In this document: positions 29,015-42,100 of the stretch, in pieces | How positions within the stretch are numbered: the first letter of the stretch is position 1 | How the letters are laid out: each line of letters opens with the position of its first letter | From: Craspedostauros australis | Taxonomy: Eukaryota > Bacillariophyta > Bacillariophyceae > Mastogloiales > Achnanthaceae | Reading direction: 5' to 3' | DNA: 64,000 bases | Assembly: GCA_026770025.1 (NCBI GenBank) | Contig: JAMXDE010000004.1 | Span: forward strand, 3,087,501-3,151,500 | Program-made: the position numbers and the translations under genes | The notes under the pieces: model-generated | Seen by the model: only the letters and a program-made list of their open reading frames with translations | Database searches by the model: none | Told to the model about the DNA's origin: nothing

Positions 29015-32000
29015 CTAGCACTCCTTGTATCGGTCAAAGGCCGCACCCACAAGCTCCATCACGTTCTCCTTGCTTTTATCGCTGCTGTGTGCCCACAGGG
29101 CTGCGCTGAAGCACTTCCTCTTGTCCGCATCATCCCCGATCAATTCGGCCAGCTTCTCCGATAACGCAAGCACCAGCTTGTTCGCCTCGCGCTTGGGAGC
29201 ATTGCCGACAACGTCGTCTTCGACTTGCACGGCTTGTTGCGACTTTGCGCTGCCATCGTCATCATCGTTGTCGTCATCCACAACTACGGCATGGCATTGC
29301 GTTGATCGATCCCGTTTTGCTCTGGATTGGAAAACTGGCGGCGGCAGTTCGTCATTTTCGTCGTATTCGGTGAGAGTGGCGATCGCTTCCACCTTGCTGG
29401 GACTGGCGTCATCATCCGCAATGACCATGGCCTGCATCGTGTCCTCCTTCTGGTGAGATTCTGTCTCTATTTCGACCACCGCATCCACGCCGTGCAATCT
29501 GGGAGCATGGCTCATAGATACAACGCGCGCTGGATTGTTCGTCGGTTGCGGCACAGACGCATCCGTTTTTGGCGAATCTGCTTGTGCACTCTCCTTTGGC
29601 TGCTCCGGTGCCGATGCTGATGCTGATGCCGGTGCCGACGCAGGTGCTGCCGATGGTATGGATGATGACAACAGGGTGCCTTGGAAGCCGCGCTCGCCAG
29701 ATCTCTTGTTTCGCCTCTTCTTGGCGCCGCTGCCCCTGTCGTCGTTGGCTCTGATGCCATCAACTGTGTCCATATTCGAGGCCGTCAACAACGCACTCCA
29801 CACCTCGGCGGAATCGCTGGAGTTGCTGTCACCCTTCTTCTTGCCTGACGGCTTCTCTGCTTGGCGAAAAAGGAAGATATGACTTTCGGGATCGGATATC
29901 ACCATCGATTCATCTGTGGCATCCAGCCCAACTTCAGCGATCAGCGTCCGCAGCTCGACACCTGTCTTCGAATTATCAAGGTGGATTGTCTTCGATAGCA
30001 GACTGGGGAGATTGCTGATGATGACGATGAGACGCACACCTGTGAGTTGTATTTCACACGCTTCATACAGTCGAAGTCGAAGCGCTGCGACATTGTGATC
30101 CAGATGGATGCGTGTCGATGATTCGTTCAGGATCACCCCGCCAGGGCTTGGCGACTTTCGCTTTCGGGTGGATCTGCGGACGGTTTTTGGTTGTTCGGTC
30201 CCCTCGCTGTCCTGCGATGGCGCCACTTGGCCAAGCACGCCCTCGAGAGATGTGATGGCAGCCTGCATAGTCTTGTTTTCGTCAATGTGGAACACTCGCA
30301 AGGAAAATGACCCATCAGTGATCGCGGGTATATTCACATCAAATGTGTCCAATTCGACCACGATGGGATCAGATGCCTTGGACCCATTCGCGCCAGAAGC
30401 AGCAGTGCTCGGTCCCACTCCCACATGAGGAATGAACTCGGCGTAGCAGACCTTGTCACAGCAAGTTGTCGGGAGCAAATGACACATCCTCTCGTGCTTG
30501 TCGACCGTGAAGCAGTATGAATCATCCACGGAATCAGCCAATGAAAGCTTGGGGTGAAGCCGTTGGACATTCTCGAGGATCGCATCGTAGTAGTCCAGCT
30601 TCGTGCTTGAAGGACGATCTGAAGCGGGAAGGGAAGATGATAAATCGGCAGGCCCGTGAATAATCTTCAGTAGATCGACCAGCGATCTGATGTACTTCAT
30701 GTAGTTGTCGCGCGGGAGAACCAACACATGAGGAGATAGCTTCCGCATCATCGATTCCTCTTCCTTGTTTTCATTTTGTGCGAATATGGCGGCTTGAATG
30801 CACTGCTTGTGCGTTGCGCACAGCAACGAATGAAGGCTTGAAATGAGACGATCAGCCGGTCCTCGTTCGAAGTCCAACGTCGTGCGGTGAGAGTTTGGAA
30901 ACATCAGCTCTTCCACTTTTGAACGTAGACCGCCAGTCCCGACTGCACGAAGCTTGCCTACTTTCGCCAGCTTGTTCACTGCGTTGCGCCAATGCATGAT
31001 GTCCGTTGCATGGACGAGATGAAATGTGTCGTTGTTGGCTCCCTTCAGAACGAGGTTTTCATGAAATTCTGATGAGTGTCCAACATGCAAGGCCCTCAAC
31101 AAGGGATTTCTCTTCACCCCCAGCGCCCACTCCTCGATGTCAATAGTCATGTTCCCATGTTTCGTGGCCTCAGCTTGGCACTCCAAGCACCCAGCCGGTT
31201 CTTCAATATACTCGGTGGCGTCGACATTGCGCCGCCGCAACTTATGTTCAATAGCATTCGGGAAGAGAGCAGCCACCGTCCGCCATGCTTGACACGTCAA
31301 GTATCGCACTTTGTTCTTGTTGCATGTTCCCAGGTTACCATGCTTGCCTGCTCATGATAATAGCGTTCATGGTTGGCGCCATTGTTTCGAAGGAAGGCGG
31401 GAAGGAAGGAAGTGCGGAAGTCAATGTTGGTAAGGCGCGGAGAAATGAATGCGACAAAAGAAAAAAAGTCACGAAGCCATGGCAGAAGACATTGTGGCGT
31501 GCCACACAACAACATACGCATGACCCAAGTGCGTCACAGCAGCAGAGAGTAAGCGAACACGGCGTGGACTGCACAAGGGTGATCGAACTTGGATGGAGAT
31601 CGGCCTTCACAAGGAAGACGCCATGCATACGTATCTTCACATGAACTCACAGGTGATTGCCCGGTTGACGTAGATATCGATCTCATCTGATGTCTCATCC
31701 AAGGTTGGTATGTCCAGTCCACCAGTTGCTGCATTATTGTGGTTCCCGTTGCCACCATCGTGATCTTTGATTTTGTCAATGCTGCTGGAATTCGCTTGAC
31801 CGAAATCAAACATCGACACGTCCAGAGCGTCGAGACCCTCACATGTCGCTTCCGGAGCGTGCCTGTCATTGGTGTGGTTCCGTATGACCTTGGTTTCCGA
31901 TACATTCACAAGGCTCTTGAGGAATACGGTGATGAGCTTGCGCAACTTCGTGACAGTCTTCTTGTGCACCACGTATGCGAACTCCTCTTCCTTCGTTTGA

Positions 32001-35000
32001 GGTGCATTCGCATCATCGTAGTCCAAATCACACTGGGAGATGGTGGGCTCCAACTCCAGGTAGGCGGCCTTCAATCTTTGCGTCAATTTCATGCGCCGCG
32101 ACAGCTCGAATTGGTACGACGCCACGCATGCTGCGCACTCCAGTTGCTTGGGATTGGAGATGACGTAGTCGATGACTGGTTCACTTTTGTGGATGTCATG
32201 TTCATCGAGATCTCGGATGGATGCCCGTTCGCCTTGCAACAACGACACCAACGCATCGAATTGCTCACGGGTTATCAGCTTGCCCCGACGAGCCGTTCGA
32301 GGCGAAAGCCTTCCATGCGTGCACATGAACGGCGAATGACGGATCACAACGCCTTGGTCTCGGATTTTGGCATCGACGGACGCCTCGAACATGCAATATT
32401 CACGCAGGAATTCAGAGCTGATCCACACGTACGACGTTGTATTGGATTGCTGTTGCTGTCGTTGTTGCGTGGTCAGTGATGGATCGAGAAAGGATTCGGG
32501 TCCTGGGAATATATGCATCCGAATCCCAGTCTCTCGCCGCCTCAGGCGGTTGTTCCTGCGGTTATCGTGGCACCAAAGACTGGAGAGAGAGGGGGTGTTT
32601 GTGCGCAGGGCGGCATTGTAAATGCATTGATGAGGGAGAGCAAAGTCAAGCGGGCAATCTTTGTTTGTGAGCGGGATGATAGAGCCGATGCATGCGAAGA
32701 CGATCAACGATATTGTACCAATAGGAGTCAGCGAATGCTACTCTGCAGCAAGCAAGCAACAACCAGCACGTGCCAACACTCAGAACTGTTTCCGCACGCA
32801 TCAATCAAGCGGCGACGGACATGTTTGCGTCGCCACAGAACACGATCACTCACTCCGCCAACAGTTTGTACTGCTGCGTCCGCTGCTTGACGACATTCAC
32901 CAACACGCTGCTGCCGTTGTCAGTCTCCGTCGTGGGCGATTCTACCGGCGATTCTTGTTTGCAAAGATGTACCAGCTTGTCCCGCCGCAGGACCAGTCGA
33001 CTTGCTTGATTCGCCAAAAAGAGCTTGTCCACGTAGTACATATTGTAGGCATCCTGACTGCCTTCTAGGGCCGAATGGTCTTCTTGATCGGAGTAGTATG
33101 AGCAGGATGGTCCGTGTGGGAGGTATTTGACAATCGCATCATTGAATTCGAACCACCGACCCGTACACCAATCCATGGCCTCGGCGACGTAATGACCGCT
33201 GTAGGCGGAACTGCCTTGATGTCGCATAACGGCACAGAGCAAGTATTCGCGTTCTTCGCCATCCACATACGGTACCTTCAATTGGACTGGTAGCAGGACC
33301 TTGTCAGACACCTTCTTCTTGGCGAATGTCACCCGGTCGAAGATGTATCGCGACAGCTGGATGTTCAGCACCGATGGTAGCTTGGTCAGTTTGACACGTC
33401 GGTGGGCGTCCTGCTTGCTGTCGCATTTCCCGCAGTGATATTGGTTGTCTCCATCAAAGGTCTCGACCTGGAATGTTTGATTGAAGCAGAATTGCAGATC
33501 AGTATCGAACTTGTCTTCCTTCTTCTTCGTGTTGGTCATGTAGTTGCGGATGTCAGCCGCTGCCGTCTTGACCTTGTTGCCGATGCTGCCCAGGACACCG
33601 TTGCCTTTGCCCGACGATGCTTTGCGCTTTTCGATCGGTATGTTGAGATCCATGAAGCTTTCGCTGCGTTCCGATTTAGTCTTGCATTTGAGACACATGG
33701 TTTCGTACGTCGTTGTGCCCTCAAAGATGTTTTTCAACAGATCTCCAAGATCTGGTCGATCGCTGCCATCGTCATTTGTTTCGCTGTCCGCCGCCGCCGT
33801 CGTTGCCTTGCGACCACATTCTCGGAAGGAGTGTTCCATGCGTTCGAACAACAGACGGGCGAATTCGTTGGGATCTTGCTGCGCACCATGCTCAAGCCCC
33901 AAAGCATTGGAGAATTGCAGCGTCGATTGCGTTTCGGATCCGCCATGCACCAGTTGCGCCAATAGCTTCTGCAGCTCAACTAGTACGCGAATCATTGGGT
34001 CGATCTGAACTGGCTGCTGTTCGTTGGCAGAGACGGACGCGGACGCGACGCTTGGTAACGGCGCTGGTGGTCTCCACGTGAACACACCTTCCAGGAATGC
34101 TGGATTTTGGGCAAGGCATTGCAATTGCGTATTCAGATAACAGGTGGCGCCCAGATTTTGGATTCCTGGTGGCACCGATAGTCGCGTGCAGGTGCTTTCG
34201 GTGTCTTTGGCACTGTTACCATCGGCGCCGTGTTCCGGATCGTCGAGGTCGCCTCGGAGACCACCGTTGCTGATTTCCCGGACCAGCCGAATGTCAAGGT
34301 CGGGGTGAAGCAACGATTCGTGCCACCGGGTCACCTTCTTCACGTACTCGCTAATCGTCAGGCCGTTGCTCTGCGAGGATAGCTCCTGAGTGTGCGGCAC
34401 GTGCAGCACGTTGTAGATGTACGAACGCAGCTGCGGTGTCCGTACGAGCAGGGTTCGCCTCGTGGCGTCCAACTGCTGTCGCGTCGTCTCCGAGTAGCCT
34501 GCGTGGTCTGTCTTCACCAATGGGATGTTGTCGCGGAAGAAGATCGCTTCTGGTTTTGCTTGCATGGCACCGCTTTGCTTCTTGCTGTGATGGGGCCTCG
34601 CGGTCTTCAAAGGGGGCGGGTAGGGATTCAACCAGTCAGGACACTCATCGGGATGGCGCAACTTCGACGTGGTGGTTGTGCCCGTGATGGTTGCACCGGC
34701 GGTTTTGTCTGGAGATGATACGATTGTTGCCACCGCATCAACACACTTTTTGCTCTTGCTGGAAGGACTTGAATCGATGGGCGTGCAAGGGACGGCCTCC
34801 GGAATGACGTTTTCGACGCTTGCCTCGGAATCAGTTGCCATGGGCATCGTCGTTGGTTGCGCTGACTCAATGTTGTCGATGGAAATGATCTCCTTGTCGG
34901 CGCGCTTCGTTTGTGTGATTTGCCGAAAACGTTCCTGAATGATGTTGTTCATGACACCGCCGAGAGAAGCCAGACAGAACGGGTTGGAATCGCAGACGCA

Positions 35001-36239
35001 TCTGTAGTCCGATTCGTCTGGCCGACCAGTGAAACAGAATGGGATATGGATGGCCTGCGGATCATCGGAGGAGGTTTTGCGTTTGCGCTTCTTGTCGGCC
35101 GGTTGTTTGCATGCCTTTGTCCATAGTTCGATGCACGGGCAAGCGCTTTGCGCCAAGTACTTCGCCATGTACATTCTGTCGGAATCCCAGTCGAATTTGA
35201 AAGGCACAGCTGGATGCTCCCAATCGTTATCCGGTGGGAATGGCGCGCTCCCCCAACGACAGTCTTTCCATGGGACGTGATGAGCACTGCCCATGGCATG
35301 GTTTCTTCCATTGTTGCCGCTATTTTGATCTGCGGCGCGGGATCGCTTGGATGCTTCCATCTCATCGAGGACTCCTCTGTAGGTATCCTGATGGACCTCC
35401 AAATGGGCCAACTCGATGAGCTTGTCCAGCTGTTTCATCCCTGGCGTGGCCATGGCCGCCTCCCTCGCTTTGATCGCCTTCGCCGTGTGACGTCTGCCGT
35501 TCTTGCCGCAATTGTTGCCCGGATGTGTCGTTCTGCGTGTGGTCGGTCCAGAGACCGTCACCCCCGCCGCCATTGCCATCGTTGGTTCCTCGGCTGATCT
35601 GGTGGTCATATCAATGGTCTCTGCGACCACTCTCGACGTTGCCGTTCCATCATCTGCCTTTGATGTCTTTGCGCTGGCTTGGCCACCGTTGTTGTTGTCG
35701 CTGTTGCTGGCTCTTTTGTCAGCTTTGCTGGTTGGCGACTGCTTTTGCTGTGCCTGTGACTGTTGCTTCTGGTCACTGTCATTCCCCCTTGGGCTCTGGT
35801 TAGTGGCGGTTCGCGGCGCCTTGGAAGCAGCGTCGATGGGTTTCTTGTACTCCTCCTCCAGCTCCCATTCCGGTTGATCTTTCTCGTAGAGTGACTTGTC
35901 TCCTACAGAAACACGGGAAGAATGGACACCGAACGTATTCCTGATCCGCACCGGGTTCTTTCTCCTGTGTCTGGGTTTCGGCAGTTGTGCCAGTCGATCG
36001 GCTGTGGGACTTGCAGTTGTCGCACGGTGCTTTGGAAGCTGCTTGGTTGCCTCAGCGCCGCCATCGTGGCCGTCCACGTCCATGCTTGTCAGTTGATTGC
36101 CCGCGGCTGATTGGTCGAGTCTGGTGTGGCGTCCCGCGTCGTTCGCTTGGTCGGCCTGGTCCACCTCCATGCCATCATCTTCATCGCGTGTATCCTTGCT
36201 TTGAGGAGAGCCGGCCGTCGCATCTGTTGCGTCCGGCAT
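29015..36239 (-). CDS. USP48/UBP26-type ubiquitin-specific protease, three exons
   Basis: Exons 36239-32854, 32579-31651 and 31347-29015 join to 2215 aa. Both donors are GTGAGT, and acceptors follow pyrimidine-rich CCAG and GAGCAG; both junctions keep the frame and the second restores a DUSP motif (ITC-KHGNLG). The USP class cleaves ubiquitin from substrates. Residues 1-330 are disordered and basic. The catalytic domain spans about 680-1080: Cys box NLGATCYLN (Cys near 699), a zinc-type CLKC and CGKC pair, His box SAYSGHYVAEA (near 1013) and RWFEFND. Then come DUSP-like domains (YVWISSEFLREY with THGRLSPR; ITCKHGNLG with YLTCQAW and FPNA; FHLVHATDIMHW). A ubiquitin-like segment follows (TGVELRTLIAEVGL), then an Asp/Ala/Ser-rich tail with a last conserved-looking helix. 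The order matches USP48 (about 1035 aa in humans) at twice the length. Start is the first ATG; a TTG lies 12 bases upstream. Confidence 0.88.
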
Positions 36240-36897
36240 GGTCGCTGACAATCAACGTGCAATCAGGTGTTTTTTTAACGATCTCGAGGATGCGCTGATA
36301 GCGATGGATTCGTGACAATCCGCTGGTCCACCCAGCGTGTCTCGACTCTTGTCTGGACTGCTGCTGACGGAGAAATCCAAATGGAGGGCTCCGACTTCGA
36401 CACTCGATCTGAGTCAAACTTGTGTTGATGCAACTTGTGTCGGCTGGAATGGCAATGGCTGGAACCCAATACAGCACGTTCACTCTCTCCTCTCCTCAGC
36501 CCCGCTGCTGATTTTCGTTGCCACGAGTGTCGTTGGCGCAACCAACAACCAACAACAGGAAGGACAAGGACGCGTCGCTTCGCTGCCGTTGATGTCGACA
36601 ATGTTTTGTGGTGGTGGTTGTGTTGCCCCATCTTTGCCTCCAACGCGGAGATCTTCTCCACAACACACTCCGAACAGGCGAAAAATCTGAAGTTGTGCTG
36701 AGTGTTTCGGAAATTCAACTCTTTTGTTTCGAGCCACTCGGGAATGCTCATTCGTGATTACGAAAGATGATTGATGGTCGGGAATGAGAAGTGTCCGTGA
36801 CTAAAGGCAAATCGAAGAACAACAAAGAAGGTTGCACAAACACACAACACAACCACCAACAACCACGACAGATGACATCAACAGAGAGAAGATCCTC
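36240..36897. other. Divergent promoter region
   Basis: About 660 bp between the minus-strand deubiquitinase and the plus-strand helical-repeat protein. It likely serves both genes. ACACAACACAACCACCAACA-type leader sequence precedes the plus-strand gene. No other gene seen. Confidence 0.5.
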
Positions 36898-36958
36898 ATG
36901 GAGAGCTCCGTCACCCGTGCTGGACTCTACTCTGTGTTCTTCTCTGCACAACAAGTGA
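36872..36958 (+). other. Upstream ORF overlapping the first ATG of the next gene
   Basis: A 28-codon ORF starts at ATG 36872, out of frame with the main ORF, passes over its first ATG (36898) and stops at TGA 36956-36958, two bases before an ATGATGATG cluster at 36961 in the main frame. If it is in the transcript, translation of the main protein may start at 36961. Confidence 0.5.
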
Positions 36959-38517
36959 CAATGATGATGGCAATCTCATCCATTCCTGCCGTGTCAAGGA
37001 GTGCTCGACTCGTTGGTGCGCCATGGCTTGCCGCAAGATTTCAGAGAAGAGCAGCTTCCGTGCTGATGGGAGCTTCAGGCACCGCAACGCATGATGGCCA
37101 CCCACAGCAGCAGCAACATCGGAGGCAACGGCACGGAAAGTACCAATGCCGACGCGTGCAGTCATCGGCGACACCTCCTCCCAACGGACGGCTGTTCCCC
37201 ACCTCACGTTCAGGTCTGGGTTTGATGAAGACGTTCGTCTACGAGCAACCATCGACCGTGCTGACGAACCTCACCTCACTTCCTGAGATCGCTCAACTGC
37301 AAAACCCACAGTTGATATCAGCTGCGTCCGATGCAACACCATTATCGTTCACCTCCACGACGGATGGGCTGCTGCGAGCGATGGACATCTTTGCGGCGTA
37401 CCAAAAGGGAGGCGCGGAGCACAAGGCGATGCTCGCCATTCTCGCGGAATGGTACCAGCGCAACGGCCAGCACGCATCCGCTCTGGAGACGCTGCGGGAG
37501 CTCCAGGCCAACAGCCAGGCGACATCGCCCGCCCTGCTTCTCAATGACATCACGATGGCGCTGGCCAAGGCGTCGTGGTACAACGGCGATCTGGAACTTG
37601 CAGAGCAGCTGTGCTCCGATTTCATACAATCCGAGTACGACGACGTCACGGATTCCTTCTCCAGCCAGACCGCCACCAACCTGCAGCTGGCGTCGGCCAT
37701 CTCCGGCAAGGCCCTGTGCCGATTCGCCGCCATGTCCTCGATGCAGGATGCGTACAGCGTGCGCGATTTCTTCGCCGTCACCGCACGTTTCTTGCAGCGC
37801 CATGCGTCATCCTCCTCGATTCTGGCCGAGGCCATCGCGCAGAATAACGCCGGTGTTGCCGAGGCGGGATACGCCATCTTCGTGCAACAGCACAACGACG
37901 TCGACGTGCCCATCGATGCCGCGTTGCGTCTGTGGTTCCGAAGCGCGCAAAAGATGAAATCGCAGCTCGATGTCCCGCATCCGCCACGCATGACGCAGTT
38001 CGTGCTGGCCACGCTGCAGACCAACATTGCATGGGGCGTCCTCAATTACGAAGATCGCAAGGACCGGCTGGCCAAGGCGTCCGAATACGCCAAGCAGGCA
38101 TTGTCCAATTACGATGCCTTCGTTGCCGTTGCCACGGAAGCCGATGGATCCGCGGCCGATCCGCACAACTACGCCTCGCTGGGACTGATCCGCACGCTCT
38201 GTATCGTCGCCGCGTGTTGTCATCAAGGCGGGCAGGCCGTCACAGCAGAAGGATTGTTGCAATCGGCGTTAGATAAGATCAAGAAGCAGCAGGAGCGGAA
38301 GCAGCAACAGCACTCGTTGCAGCTGTTGGAATGGAAGGATGCCTACTTGGGACTATCCCGGCTGTACAAGGATTGGGAGAAACGTGAGAACGAGTCGGCA
38401 CGGTACGAACAAATGGCGAAGGACTTGGACGATTCGGAACACATGCATCCAGCCTGGAAGGGAAGGGATGGCATCCACAGCACTCTCTGGTTTTGGACTC
38501 CAGAAGATGCGGAGTGA
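36898..38517 (+). CDS. Uncharacterised helical-repeat (TPR-like) protein, probably mitochondrial
   Basis: 539 aa from ATG 36898, or 518 aa from the ATG cluster at 36961. The shorter start gives a classical mitochondrial-type presequence: Met-rich, then Ser/Ala/Arg with no acids (SIPAVSRSARLVGAPWLAAR). The body from about residue 150 is alpha-helical with TPR-like units of the type AEWYQRNGQHASALETLREL, AKASWYNGDLELAEQLCSDF and LAKASEYAKQALSNYDAF, and a final YLGLSRLYKDWEKRENESARYEQM-like helix pair ending in a Trp-rich HSTLWFWTPEDAE tail. I do not recognise a named family; TPR-like arrays usually bind other proteins. No introns are evident. Confidence 0.78.
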   Translation: MESSVTRAGLYSVFFSAQQVTMMMAISSIPAVSRSARLVGAPWLAARFQRRAASVLMGASGTATHDGHPQQQQHRRQRHGKYQCRRVQSSATPPPNGRLFPTSRSGLGLMKTFVYEQPSTVLTNLTSLPEIAQLQNPQLISAASDATPLSFTSTTDGLLRAMDIFAAYQKGGAEHKAMLAILAEWYQRNGQHASALETLRELQANSQATSPALLLNDITMALAKASWYNGDLELAEQLCSDFIQSEYDDVTDSFSSQTATNLQLASAISGKALCRFAAMSSMQDAYSVRDFFAVTARFLQRHASSSSILAEAIAQNNAGVAEAGYAIFVQQHNDVDVPIDAALRLWFRSAQKMKSQLDVPHPPRMTQFVLATLQTNIAWGVLNYEDRKDRLAKASEYAKQALSNYDAFVAVATEADGSAADPHNYASLGLIRTLCIVAACCHQGGQAVTAEGLLQSALDKIKKQQERKQQQHSLQLLEWKDAYLGLSRLYKDWEKRENESARYEQMAKDLDDSEHMHPAWKGRDGIHSTLWFWTPEDAE

Positions 38518-39197
38518 TTCTAGCGTGATGCATATTATTATATCGTATATAATACTTGCAAGAGAGAGAGAGAACACGATGAGGTCATTCTTATCTCGAG
38601 TGCACGATCATGTGCTTCATTCATGATTCTACTCTTACAACTTCGCCAGTGGAGTAGTTGTAGCCGTACAAGTAGATGCTATTCACGCTCTGCGGTCGCA
38701 TGATATGTACAAACTGACGAAGGACAGACATGGACACTTTGAATGTGCACGATTGGTCGCACGATTGTGTTTTCGACTCAGTTGACCACTTAGATTTCGC
38801 CATCACAAACACAGACACAGCGAGAACGACTGCGACAATGGTGTGTGGCTGCGACGAAGACGACGAGAGCGGAAACGTGGGAACGCTCATGCGGAAACGG
38901 TGACCAACACCAACATCCTCATTTTCCAGACATCCCAGGTGAAGAGAGGAGAGTCAAAGTCAAACATCAGAGAGTCAGTCGAGAGAGCCACAACCATAAC
39001 AGCAACACAGAGGCAAGAGACGAGGAGAGAGAGAGAGAGAGAAAGCAACGGCGAGCGTATCAGCACGCATTCAACAGCAACAGCAACAGCAACAGTCATA
39101 CTCGTGCAAAACACACACAAAATCACACACAAAAAATCCACATATTCCAACAGCATCAATAGTAACAACAATAGCAGCAACAGCAACGACTTGAATC
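38518..39197. other. 5' flank of the RPB1 gene
   Basis: 680 bp. A GA tract (39025-39043), an AACAGC repeat (39075-39095) and an AACAAYAGCARC-type stretch up to the ATG mark a purine/A-rich leader. A second GA tract at 38558-38572 follows the upstream gene's stop. No gene supported. Confidence 0.5.
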
Positions 39198-42100
39198 ATG
39201 TCAGGTGCACGACAAGCAGGAGCAGCCTCGCTGGGTATGCAAAGTGAGAACTTTGGATACTCCCGCGTGCGATTGCGCAGGATCAAGAAGCTTCAATTCG
39301 GTGTCATCAATCCCAACGAGTTGGTACGTTCATTGTGCGTGAACATGAATGCGGTCTCAAGATCTGTTGGATGGAGGTACACAGAGCTGTTCATACACTC
39401 ATCTTTGTGCTCATGTTTGTGCTCGCCTTTATGGTGTCGTTGTTCGTATTATGTCACATGATTATGGTATCATCGTGTCACCGCATCTCACATCATGACA
39501 TCCGTTCATTGCGACCACCCAACTCCACCAACCCACAACAATTTGCACACGATGGCACACGCTTCTGACGACAAACTGCGCAGCGCCAAATGAGCGTCAC
39601 GCAGGCCATCACGGTCAACGGACGCAAGATCCCAGCTGGTGTGACCCGCTACGAGACGCAGATCAACGGGCAGCCCGTCTACGGCGGTGCCAACGATCCT
39701 CGTCTTGGAAATCTGCACGACAAGTCAGATCCGGGATACTTCGGACATCTGGAACTAGCGCGTCCAGTCTACCACCAGGGCTTCTTCGACGTCGTCATGA
39801 AGTCGCTGCGTTGCATCTGCTTCTCCTGCGCGAGGATCCGGAGCAACGACGACGAGTTCAAGTTCAAGAAGTGTGCCAGCATCACCAACCGCAAGAAGCG
39901 CATGGCCGCGTTCCACGAGCTCCTGCGCAACAAGAAGCAGTGCGATCACTGCCAGGCGAAGCAGCCCAAGTTCACCAAGCTCGGTCTGCATCTTGAGGTG
40001 CACTACCCCGAGGGTGAGACCGGCGGTGGCATCAGCGGCACCAGCGATTCCAAGCAATTCCTCAGCGGACAGGCCGTCGTCAAGCTCTTCCAGACCATGC
40101 GCGAGGAAGACATGAAGACGCTGGGGTTGGACATCACCCATGCGCGTCCCGATTGGTTGCTCGTGCAAGTCCTGCCGGTGCCGCCGCTGCACGTGCGCCC
40201 GTCGGTCAACGCCGGTGGTGCCATCTCGGAGGACGACCTGACGCATCAGCTGGTCAACGTCATCAAGAGCAACATCGCCCTCTCCAACGCCATCCAGAAT
40301 GGTGAACCCAACATCATCGTGGAGCAGTTTGAGCAGTCCTTGCAGCACAACGTCGCAGCGTTCATGAACAATGAAATCCGCGGCATGCCGCAGGTCACGC
40401 AGCGTTCCGGCCGCCCACTCAAGACTCTGCAGCAGCGTCTCAAAAGTAAGGAGGGCCGTATCCGCGGTAACCTCATGGGAAAGCGTGTCGACTTCTCAGC
40501 ACGTACCGTCATCACAGCCGATCCAAATCTCGGTATTCACCAGGTCGGTGTGCCGCGCAGCGTGGCCATGAATCTCACGGTTCCAGAACGTGTCACAGCC
40601 TACAACCAGGCCGAACTCTCAGCTCTCGTGGCGAACGGTCCGACGCAGCACCCTGGCGCCAAGCACATCATCCGAACGGACGGTACGCGCATCGATCTGC
40701 GCTACGTCAAGAACAAGGCCGAGCTCATGCTGGCGCAAGGCTGGATCGTCGAACGCCAGCTCCGCGATGATGACATCGTCCTCTTCAACCGTCAGCCATC
40801 GCTGCACAAGATGAGTATCATGGGGCACAGGGCGAAGGTTCTGGATTGGTCCACCTTCCGTCTCAACCTCAGTTGTACCGCGCCCTACAATGCCGACTTT
40901 GACGGTGACGAGATGAACCTTCACGTCCCCCAGTCCCTGCCGGCCCGTGCCGAAGCCGAGCTCATGATGCTGAGCTCCCGCGTGGTGGTCTCCGGACAGT
41001 CCAACCGCCCCGTCATGGGAATCATCCAGGACAGTCTGCTCGCCGTCCAAAAGATGACGAAGCGCAGCGCCTTCATCGAAAAGGACCTCTGCTTCAACAT
41101 GCTCATGTGGGTGGCCCAATGGAACGGCCGCATCCCCATCCCCGCCATCATCAAACCGAAGGAACTATGGACTGGCAAGCAGCTGCTCAGCATCATCCTG
41201 CCCAAGGTCAATCTCAAGGGCAAGGCCAGCAACGGACCGCCCAAGGGGCCGGACGGAAAGACGATGCCAAACAACTTCAATGCCTACGATCACCAAGTCA
41301 CCATCGTCGACGGCGAGCTGCTCGAGGGAACCATCGACAAGAAGACCATCGGAAAGAGCATGGACGGTCTCATCCACACGGCGTGGCTTGACGTCGGTCA
41401 TGAAGAAACAGCTCGCTTCATGAACCAAGTCCAGCAGCTCGTCAACCACTGGGTGCTCCAATCCAGTTTCAGTATCGGTGCCTGCGATGCGGTCGCTGAC
41501 GTCGACACCATGAAGCAGATCGAATCCACAATCAACAAGGCCAAGCTCCAAGTGCTCGACCTTGTGCGCCAAGGTCAGCGCGGAAAGGAGGGAAAGCTCG
41601 AGATCCAACCGGGACGTACCATGATCGAATCCTTCGAACAGCTCGTCAACAAGGTCCTCAATACAGCACGTGACCACGCCGGTAAGTCTGCGCAGTCCAG
41701 TCTGGACGAAACCAACTCCGTCAAGGCCATGGTCACATGCGGATCCAAGGGATCCTTCATCAACATCTCCCAGATCATCGCCTGCGTCGGACAGCAGAAC
41801 GTCGAGGGTAAGCGCATCCCGTACGGCTTCAAGAAACGAACGCTGCCCCACTTCTCCAAGGACGATCTGGGACCAGAATCGCGTGGGTTCGTCGAGAACT
41901 CGTACCTCCGCGGTCTCACGCCGCAAGAATTCTTCTTTCACGCCATGGGTGGTCGCGAAGGTTTGATCGACACGGCCTGCAAGACGGCCGAGACCGGGTA
42001 CATCCAACGACGTCTCGTGAAGGCAATGGAAACCGTCATGGCACGGTACGATGGTACTCTGCGAACAAGCGGCGGTCAGATCGTGCAGTTCCTGTACGGC

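Noticed and set aside
29015-31309. Stand-alone gene beginning at 31309
   Set aside because: The start is GTG, inside a DUSP domain; it is exon 3 of the deubiquitinase gene.
31637-32707. Separate 356-codon gene between two larger minus-strand ORFs
   Set aside because: Its first 40 codons are intron; the rest is exon 2 of the USP48-type gene, with matching splice sites and DUSP motifs.
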